From IMG/VR virus record IMGVR_UViG_3300021964_000051, positions 1 through 64,000 of that record: a DNA stretch of 64,000 bases; one strand, written 5' to 3'. The notes under the pieces are model-generated. The model was not told the origin of the DNA. It saw only the letters and a program-made list of their open reading frames with translations, and did no database searches. Position numbers and translations under genes: made by a program. Positions 57,645-64,000 of the stretch are shown one piece after another; within the stretch, counting starts at the first letter, position 1, and every line of letters starts with the position of its first letter. The DNA is from a virus.

Positions 57645-59722
57645 TAATACGCCTCCTCAAGTAATTTATCTACTTCTTCTTTTTGTTTTTTACCGATAAA
57701 AATGTTTTTCTTTCTATTATCTAAAATAGTCTTGTCAATCATCGGTCTTACATGGCCTATGGGTAATCGCCAGTTAAGTTTTGTTTGTAATATTTTATCT
57801 ATTCTGTCTCTTGCATTTTGCTTTCTCTCAGCAGGAGATAGTGTTGAAGAAACGGCTGGTTTAGTTTCAGGCTTTTCTTCTTTTGGTTGTGTTTCAGGCT
57901 TAACTTTACCTTGCTTAAATGCTTCTAGGCTTGTTAAAAGTTTATTTTTCTCTTCTTCTGTCATTTTTTTATTACGGACTTCTTCTAATAATGCTGCCCC
58001 TAACTGCTGAATTGCTAATTGTGGGCCTAAACTACTCATAGTGACTCCATATTTATCTAATACTTCTTTTACTTCTGCAAAGGTTTTTTGAGGAATAACT
58101 TCTTCTTCCCACATAGGGTATTCATCTTTTACATCTCCCCTTTTATATCCAGCATCTTCATCAGAATATTGATGTTTAGGTTTTCCATAATCACCGTCAT
58201 AAATTGTAGTGAAAACTACTGCTAAATCATAAGGATTTGTTGCTTTACCTGCACGAGAACTAGTTTTTGCCTGTTGTGGTAGGGTATCTCCTTTACCAAG
58301 CATTTCAAAAACAATTATTTCATTTCTGTTAGGTTTAATATAAAACCAACCATGTTTAGAAGAAGGAGGATTACTTAAAATCTTTTTTGCGAACATATCT
58401 AAATCTTCTTCTGTATATATGTCAGTATTTTTAAGATATTGTTCACCCCTATAAATGTAATGCCCACTAACATAAACTCTTTCGTTTGTTGGAACATCTT
58501 CGTCCTTTTTAGCATCTCTCATAGAAACAGGTGCTTTACTTTTATATCCGCCAGCATCATGTGGCTTATAAAAGTCAAAATCAACATAACTACTATCTGG
58601 CCTCCACTTAAGAATATCTTTCCAAGACTTCTCAAAAGTTGGGAAAATATTCTTTGGTTCTTTTGGTAGTCTCCTATTATTTGGTTTTCTTCCCAATCCT
58701 CTCACCCCATATTTTCCATGAATGTTAAGAAATTTTCTTCCTTTTGGAATACCTTGTCCTCTTTTGACTTTACCGACCATTTCTTTGCTAACGCCTGTAA
58801 AAACAATAGCAGTTTCAAATCCTTCCAAATTAAGTTTCTTATCTGCGGTTGCTGTGTAAGGCTCTCCTTGTTTGATAACATCAATCATAACATAAGTATT
58901 GTCTTGCTTTACATTTGTTCCAAAGAACCAGTATTTTCCTTTCTTTAGATTCATCTCAGTTAATTTTTCTAACCAACCTTTCATTAAAGTAGTCCCTGCA
59001 TTTGGTATTCTGTCGCTAACCTGTCTTAAATATTGCTGAGAGACAAATGCCTTATATTCTGCTTTACCCTTTGACTTAATATTTTTGTCTTTAAATCTGT
59101 CTCTTGTTCCTAAGTCGGGTGCAGGTTCTCCCAACTCAAAATCATCCCAAGTGTTATCGGGTAAGTATTTGAGAAGATTAAACCAAGCAGGAGCAGGGTC
59201 GTCAAGATAGATACACTTAGCAAACTCACCCTTACCACGAATAGAACGAATAGCCCAATTACCATTAGGATATGCACTATTCCATTCATTAACTACTGAT
59301 TCGGGAAGCATTTGTTTTGCTTGTTCCCAATTCTCGCTATCTGGAAAAATCCATCCATTCTGTTTTGCAGTAGAAATCCAACGAGCATTATTACCATCCC
59401 TATGTCCAAAAGCAGCAACTAAAGGTTTAGATTGATTTAACTGTGGCTCTCTCGCATCCTGTAATGCACGATTATTTCCACCTATTTCTCTTCCTTTAGC
59501 ACTAGCATACATTCCACCAACAACAGTATGTGATGGGTGTTCTTTGAAGCCGACTGTTGATATTGCTTTATTATCATCATCAACACGAATAAGCCAGTTA
59601 TCTAAAGCATAAAGACCAGTTTCTAAATCCTTTCTGCGAGTATAAGGGTCGTCAGGGTTATCCTGAGCAAACCTTCTTTTCATATCTTCATATGAAAATA
59701 TCGCAGGAAGAACCTTAACCAT
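57644..59722 (-). CDS. Large late protein, possible GNAT-like N-terminus
   Basis: 692 residues from ATG 59722 (AGGTGATG upstream). The N-terminal 200 residues contain LYALDNWLIRVDDDNKAIST, a glycine-rich GGMYASAKGREIGGNNRAL and VAAFGHRDGNNARWISTAKQ, which recalls a GNAT acetyltransferase core but is not certain. The middle (from about 280) has repeated beta modules with VYVSGHYIYRGEQYL. FEKSWKDILKWRP near 370 is an internal W-x-x-I-L-K. The C-terminal 130 residues are helical with ARDRIDKILQTKLNWRLPIG. Function unknown. Confidence 0.5.
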   Translation of the reverse strand: MVKVLPAIFSYEDMKRRFAQDNPDDPYTRRKDLETGLYALDNWLIRVDDDNKAISTVGFKEHPSHTVVGGMYASAKGREIGGNNRALQDAREPQLNQSKPLVAAFGHRDGNNARWISTAKQNGWIFPDSENWEQAKQMLPESVVNEWNSAYPNGNWAIRSIRGKGEFAKCIYLDDPAPAWFNLLKYLPDNTWDDFELGEPAPDLGTRDRFKDKNIKSKGKAEYKAFVSQQYLRQVSDRIPNAGTTLMKGWLEKLTEMNLKKGKYWFFGTNVKQDNTYVMIDVIKQGEPYTATADKKLNLEGFETAIVFTGVSKEMVGKVKRGQGIPKGRKFLNIHGKYGVRGLGRKPNNRRLPKEPKNIFPTFEKSWKDILKWRPDSSYVDFDFYKPHDAGGYKSKAPVSMRDAKKDEDVPTNERVYVSGHYIYRGEQYLKNTDIYTEEDLDMFAKKILSNPPSSKHGWFYIKPNRNEIIVFEMLGKGDTLPQQAKTSSRAGKATNPYDLAVVFTTIYDGDYGKPKHQYSDEDAGYKRGDVKDEYPMWEEEVIPQKTFAEVKEVLDKYGVTMSSLGPQLAIQQLGAALLEEVRNKKMTEEEKNKLLTSLEAFKQGKVKPETQPKEEKPETKPAVSSTLSPAERKQNARDRIDKILQTKLNWRLPIGHVRPMIDKTILDNRKKNIFIGKKQKEEVDKLLEEAY

Positions 59723-59728
59723 CAAACA

Positions 59729-62176
59729 TCACCTAAACGATGCTTTGATTAGATAAACCTGTTCACTACTAATACCATATTCTCTTGAAATATTTTCGTG
59801 AGAATCAACAGCCTTAATAATCTGTTCCACCTCAAATGAAGTCAAGTCAATATTATCATCAACTTGAAGTTTAGTAATCATCTTATTAATACCGTAATCA
59901 TTAAGAGGAATTTGTCCGTAAATAACTTGCTTTCCTAATTGTTCTCTAATTGCATCGTGAGCCTTTAATAATTTGTGAAGAAGAACAGGTAAGTCCACTT
60001 GAGCCGACTCAAAGATAGCCTTCAAATTGTTATATGCTTTCTTAGAAGCAGGAGATTTTTTCGTAAGAATACCTTGATTCATGTCTAACCAATGAGGCAA
60101 AGCAAAAACAGGGAAAGGTTTTCGTGCTTTGAAGTCTTTGTAAAATTGCTCGGCTCTTTTCTTAATAGACTTACCATCAAAGTCTTTCTTTTCTTTTTCC
60201 ATGCTTCCAGTTTCTCGCATATAATGATGCAATAGTGCGGCAGCATAATTATTGTTTTTCTCTTGAGTGCCTTGACCAAAAATTTCAGTTAATGCGTCAG
60301 CAAACTCTTCACCATCAGTAATCAAACCAGAATCAATTTTAACTTCGGGCATAAAGATAACATTGAGAAAATCAGCAATAGCATTCATATCCCCAACATC
60401 AATTTCTTCTCTTGAACCCTCAAAAAGAGTATCATACGCACCAGACATAACAGTATCTAAGCCCAAATCAAGACTTAAGGTTTGCATAACCTTTGAACCA
60501 ATACTAGAAGCAAAATTAGGCATTTCAATAGGTAGCATACCACTATAAATCGGGTCAAAGAAATAAGCAATAGCAGAATCCATCATCTTCTGCAAGTCAC
60601 TTTTAAAACCTTCTAATTCTCCTCTTAGTTGGCCTTTTTGATTTAAAGACAAGGGAACCTTTGCTCCACCAATTAAACCAACGGTTGAACCTTGTGCTTC
60701 TCTTGCTTCAAAATCACTACCTCTTCCTCTTCCTTTGGAACTTCGGGCTTCAACCTCCATTCGGAAATCGTCATCACTTAAAATTTCATATAAGTCATTA
60801 AAGAAATTTTTAATGTTATCAATATTTTGAACACTAATTTTTTCTCCATCAACAAAAGAAGGGAATGAATCTTCTTCATAAATTTGATTAAACTTAGCAT
60901 TATTAAGAACAGAAATAGGCAAGGCCATAACATCAACTTCGCCTTCATCAAGAATCTGAGTATCTTCAACTTGTTCTAACCATTCTTCAACATCTCTAGT
61001 AGTTTCTAAAGTAACTCCTTCTCCCTCATCTAAACTATCTAAAATATCATCAAGAACTTCAAGAATTTCTCTTTCCATATCTTGAGTAATAGCAATTAAC
61101 TTTTCTCCTCTATTATATTCATAAACCAATAAAGGGTCAGTTGATTCTAAAATATGTCCTAATTCATCTTTCCAAGTGTATTCTTCTCCTAATTCAGATA
61201 AATCAACAGTATCGCCTTCATTACTACCTCTAGAAAGAGAACTACTCATATCCTGTAATAGTTCTTGGTTCACATCTGCGGCATCAAATTCATCTTTGTA
61301 ATTTCCTGCATTAGTTTCTTTAGTAAGCATTCTATCCATAGCCAGTTTATAAGAAACAGCGTTAAAGAAACGATGATAACCAGACTCAAATTTTCTATCA
61401 ACATTATCAAACTTAGCAATATATTCTAAGTTTAAATCATTAAACCGACGAGACAAATCATCAAACTTAGATTGAGTAGTCTCATCCCATTCAATTTCTC
61501 TAACTTCAATAAAGAAGTTAGCCATATCTTCTTCAAACTGTTCATATAGGCCACCAATTTTTGCCCAGTAATTATATACTTCAATACGATTGCTTTTCTT
61601 AGAAACATCAATCGCTCCTAGAACACTATTAATATCAATAGTAAAAGAACTATATTGAGTAGTTTCTAATCTATCTTCAAGAACTTCTTTTACCTTTTCA
61701 AGATTATATCTTAATTCTTCATTAATTAAAGATGTAGGGCCAAGCATCATATTTAGTTCTTTCATCACTTCTGCTTTGGGACTCCTAACATCAATGCTTC
61801 CTTTAATTTTTTGATTTAGTAATTGATTAGAAGAAACTCTTGCTCCTTGATTATATAGATTTAAAGACATAATGTTTGAAACCATTCCAGAAGACTGTTG
61901 TTGCGAAGCCCGTTCCTGTTTCATAGGCTTGGTTTTCAATTGTTCTGTAATATATTTTCTTGCTGCTTTTCCTTTCTCAGCAATACCCGATAGTGCTTTT
62001 TCTCTTTCGGAAGCATCTTCAATTAGCCGAGCCTTATCTCTAAGAGAATCGGTAAAGCGATTTAAAATAGAACGCATCTCGGTTCTTTTCTCGGCGGTTT
62101 CTGCTCTCGCTAATCCTTCAAGCCTTTCACGGCTAAGGTCTAGCATTTCTTTTTCTTCCTTTGTTAATTCAACCAT
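59729..62176 (-). CDS. Large acidic late protein, 815 residues
   Basis: ATG 62176, with a GTGATTAGG site. Highly charged and helical, starting with a coiled coil (LTKEEKEMLDLSRERLEGL). Long acidic stretches occur (LEVLDDILDSLDEGEGVTLE). The C-terminal 60 residues carry a helix-turn-helix-like unit: DLTSFEVEQIIKAVDSHENI, then REYGISSEQVYLIKASF, of the type seen at the ends of homing nucleases and in DNA-binding late proteins. It may be a terminase-associated or internal virion protein. No enzyme motif seen. Confidence 0.5.
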   Translation of the reverse strand: MVELTKEEKEMLDLSRERLEGLARAETAEKRTEMRSILNRFTDSLRDKARLIEDASEREKALSGIAEKGKAARKYITEQLKTKPMKQERASQQQSSGMVSNIMSLNLYNQGARVSSNQLLNQKIKGSIDVRSPKAEVMKELNMMLGPTSLINEELRYNLEKVKEVLEDRLETTQYSSFTIDINSVLGAIDVSKKSNRIEVYNYWAKIGGLYEQFEEDMANFFIEVREIEWDETTQSKFDDLSRRFNDLNLEYIAKFDNVDRKFESGYHRFFNAVSYKLAMDRMLTKETNAGNYKDEFDAADVNQELLQDMSSSLSRGSNEGDTVDLSELGEEYTWKDELGHILESTDPLLVYEYNRGEKLIAITQDMEREILEVLDDILDSLDEGEGVTLETTRDVEEWLEQVEDTQILDEGEVDVMALPISVLNNAKFNQIYEEDSFPSFVDGEKISVQNIDNIKNFFNDLYEILSDDDFRMEVEARSSKGRGRGSDFEAREAQGSTVGLIGGAKVPLSLNQKGQLRGELEGFKSDLQKMMDSAIAYFFDPIYSGMLPIEMPNFASSIGSKVMQTLSLDLGLDTVMSGAYDTLFEGSREEIDVGDMNAIADFLNVIFMPEVKIDSGLITDGEEFADALTEIFGQGTQEKNNNYAAALLHHYMRETGSMEKEKKDFDGKSIKKRAEQFYKDFKARKPFPVFALPHWLDMNQGILTKKSPASKKAYNNLKAIFESAQVDLPVLLHKLLKAHDAIREQLGKQVIYGQIPLNDYGINKMITKLQVDDNIDLTSFEVEQIIKAVDSHENISREYGISSEQVYLIKASFR

Positions 62177-62177
62177 C

Positions 62178-63989
62178 CTAATCACTCACTTGTTGTCTAA
62201 TGATGTTTGCCTCAAGGAACCTTTTATTAGCAAGAATAACTTGGTTGTCTGGGAATGAGGCTGGATTTTTAACAAATTTCTCAAGATGTAATTTAAACCC
62301 TTCAATAATCTGTTTTTTGATATTTTCTATAATGTTAGGCATATTGTCATTTAATTTCTTAGCCGCCTCTTGCGCTTCTGCTGAATCGGGGTTAGCGTCT
62401 ATGGTCTTAAAGGATTCCCTTACTTCCTCGTCGCCAACCAACTCATCAACTTGAGCAAAGAAACTTAAACTTCTTTCGGGAGTAATTGTCTCTAAAGCAG
62501 ATGCTTTATTTTCTAAAGTGTCAGCGAGTTTTATTAAGCCCCCACTATCCTTTAATTTTTTACCCATCATAATAATATATGCTTCAAAATCTTCCATGTT
62601 TAAAACTTCTTGACGAAGGGTTTCAGTTTGAGCAGAAATATCTATTTCTTTTTTACCTTCTAATCTTTTCTCAGTTTGAGCAATATCTCTTTTGAGATTC
62701 TTAATTTTTTCTTCTTGTCTTGAAATAGATTCAAGTTTATCCTTCGGTAATTTTGCTTTTCTTCGCATGGCTGTTTCTAATTTTTGTTTAAGATTAGAAA
62801 GTGTTTCCTCAGTCTTTGTTTTTGCACTTTCGGATAACTCAGCAGTTTTACCTCTAACTCCTTCCTTATATGCAGTTTTGGGAGAAACTTGTTTTAATTC
62901 TCCTGTTTCATCATCAATAACTTTAATTACTGCATAATTTGCTTTTTCTTTACCTGAATACCATCTCATTATTTTTTGTCCAGATTCATCATATTGTTCG
63001 TTTCCATTTTCATCAAGGTCAGGCCCAAGAAACTTTGTGTCATATCCGTCTCTAAAATATTCAACAGTAAAATCTTCACCTTCTTCATAAAATAGTTCAT
63101 CTTCTAAAGAGTTAATATAAGCAGTAGCCTCTTTAATAGTAAAATTACCTTCAAGGAATGTCAATTGTTCTTTTTGTCTATTTAGTGCTTCTGTGGAAAT
63201 TATGTTCTGGATTCTCTCACTATCAGAAATAATTTTTCTAATTTCAGAAGTAATTTGTTTTCTAGACTTTGAGCCAAGTCCATCAATACTAGTAAAAGCA
63301 CGAATATTAAACTTTCTATCAGTAGATGTTTTACCAGCAATTAATGCTTGATAAATCTCTTCAATAATTGTTTCAGTTGCCTGTTCTTCTGTAAGTAACT
63401 GCTGGACTCTTATAGAATTAAAGAAAGGTTTAGCCCAATCATTAGGAAAGTCGTTTGTAAGAATAATTTTAACAAAAGGATTAACATTTAAAGATTTAGG
63501 ACTAGATTTATCCAAGAAAATAACAGAAGCAAAGTCAGAACCGTTTGGAAATTTTTTAGGCCTAAATGCTCTTACACTTCCAGCAATATTATCAACCGCA
63601 CTAATGTATTTCATAACAGAAGCACCAGTAAAAGGCTCAACGATTTCCATTTTTTCGCCTGTTGCTACAAAAATCTTCTTTTGACGAACTAAATCATCAA
63701 CTTCAACAGATTCGCTGCCTGAAACAAATAACATTTTCGTATTTGTCTTGCTTCCATCGGGATTTCTCATAATTTTGTTGTAAGTTTGCTTAACCCTGTC
63801 TTTTTGCGTAATAGTCGCATCATCGTCAATGATTTCCTTTGTCTTTTTGCTTCTTTTTGGAACCATTAGAGCAACTAATTCACCATTATCTTTTAAATCT
63901 GTCAAAATTGAGCCTTCTTTTAGTTCTCCGCCGATTGCTTCGGCAAAATCAGCCAAAAGTTGCTCATTTGATGGTGGATTTTCAAACAT
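62178..63989 (-). CDS. Large late protein, 603 residues
   Basis: ATG 63989, only 11 bases from the window edge, so the ribosome binding site cannot be judged fully. N-terminal alpha/beta region of about 200 residues (LLADFAEAIGGELKEGSIL, MLFVSGSESVEVDDLVRQKK), then a basic helix-rich part containing FTSIDGLGSKSRKQITSEIR, which looks like a helix-hairpin-helix segment (G-L-G-x-K). A beta module with EDFTVEYFRDGYDTKFLGPD and a long coiled coil (about 390-460) follow. The C-terminal 120 residues are helical. Function unknown; adjacent to the other two large upstream late proteins. Confidence 0.5.
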   Translation of the reverse strand: MFENPPSNEQLLADFAEAIGGELKEGSILTDLKDNGELVALMVPKRSKKTKEIIDDDATITQKDRVKQTYNKIMRNPDGSKTNTKMLFVSGSESVEVDDLVRQKKIFVATGEKMEIVEPFTGASVMKYISAVDNIAGSVRAFRPKKFPNGSDFASVIFLDKSSPKSLNVNPFVKIILTNDFPNDWAKPFFNSIRVQQLLTEEQATETIIEEIYQALIAGKTSTDRKFNIRAFTSIDGLGSKSRKQITSEIRKIISDSERIQNIISTEALNRQKEQLTFLEGNFTIKEATAYINSLEDELFYEEGEDFTVEYFRDGYDTKFLGPDLDENGNEQYDESGQKIMRWYSGKEKANYAVIKVIDDETGELKQVSPKTAYKEGVRGKTAELSESAKTKTEETLSNLKQKLETAMRRKAKLPKDKLESISRQEEKIKNLKRDIAQTEKRLEGKKEIDISAQTETLRQEVLNMEDFEAYIIMMGKKLKDSGGLIKLADTLENKASALETITPERSLSFFAQVDELVGDEEVRESFKTIDANPDSAEAQEAAKKLNDNMPNIIENIKKQIIEGFKLHLEKFVKNPASFPDNQVILANKRFLEANIIRQQVSD

Positions 63990-64000
63990 AATTACAGATT

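Overview
The window is most simply read as about 64 kb of the genome of a tailed double-stranded DNA virus of an archaeon. It is AT-rich and densely packed. Neighbouring genes overlap by ATGA or TTGA or sit a few bases apart, almost every gene has a good Shine-Dalgarno sequence (GGAGG, AGGTGA), and TTG and GTG starts are frequent. The replication genes are of archaeal/eukaryotic type: clamp-loader small subunit, probable sliding clamp, family B polymerase, archaeo-eukaryotic primase, ATP-dependent DNA ligase, XPF/ERCC4 nuclease. The virion genes are of HK97/siphovirus type: large terminase, portal, protease-scaffold, major capsid protein, tail tube, frameshifted tail chaperone, tape measure. 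This combination recalls the viruses of marine Group II Euryarchaeota (magrovirus-like). The host assignment is inference from gene content only.

Layout. (1) Positions 1-20,146, plus strand: the 3' end of a group I chaperonin (GroEL) gene, then the early/replication block. In order it holds small zinc proteins, a PC4-like protein, two histone-fold candidates, DNA ligase, a clamp-loader-like ATPase with a C-terminal PIP-like box, two winged-helix proteins, RFC small subunit, a probable ssDNA-binding protein, a RecA-like ATPase, a ParB-like protein, a PCNA-like clamp, a DNA polymerase B split into two genes just before motif C with four mini-genes in the gap, a Cas4/RecB-like nuclease, primase, XPF-like nuclease, a probable helicase and a DEDD exonuclease. 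(2) Positions 20,147-20,336: the convergence zone, with a hairpin terminator and nested inverted repeats. (3) Positions 20,337-63,989, minus strand, so transcribed from right to left: packaging genes (TerL with a winged-helix/LAGLIDADG protein beside it), portal, many small basic or zinc-ribbon proteins, a second very large DNA ligase, protease-scaffold, capsid and decoration-like proteins, a cassette with a Ras/Arf-like GTPase, a nucleotidyltransferase-like protein and a possible ADP-ribosyltransferase, then connector, tail tube, tail chaperone G and GT, tape measure, a giant tail-tip protein and tail fibre.

The least expected signals are these: a short W-x-x-I-L-K tag at the N-terminus of several unrelated late proteins, with a related W-x-D-I-H-K motif at the C-terminus of the protease-scaffold, which suggests a capsid-targeting system analogous to that of phage T4; a virus-encoded small GTPase; two histone-fold proteins; a two-gene polymerase; a textbook -1 frameshift site; and a structured leader whose alternative pairings involve a ribosome binding site.

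No tRNA, rRNA, CRISPR array, integrase or insertion sequence was seen. No stretch over 300 bases lacks a gene. The window is cut on the left inside groEL; on the right it ends 11 bases upstream of the start of the last gene, so the origin and the main promoters probably lie outside it.
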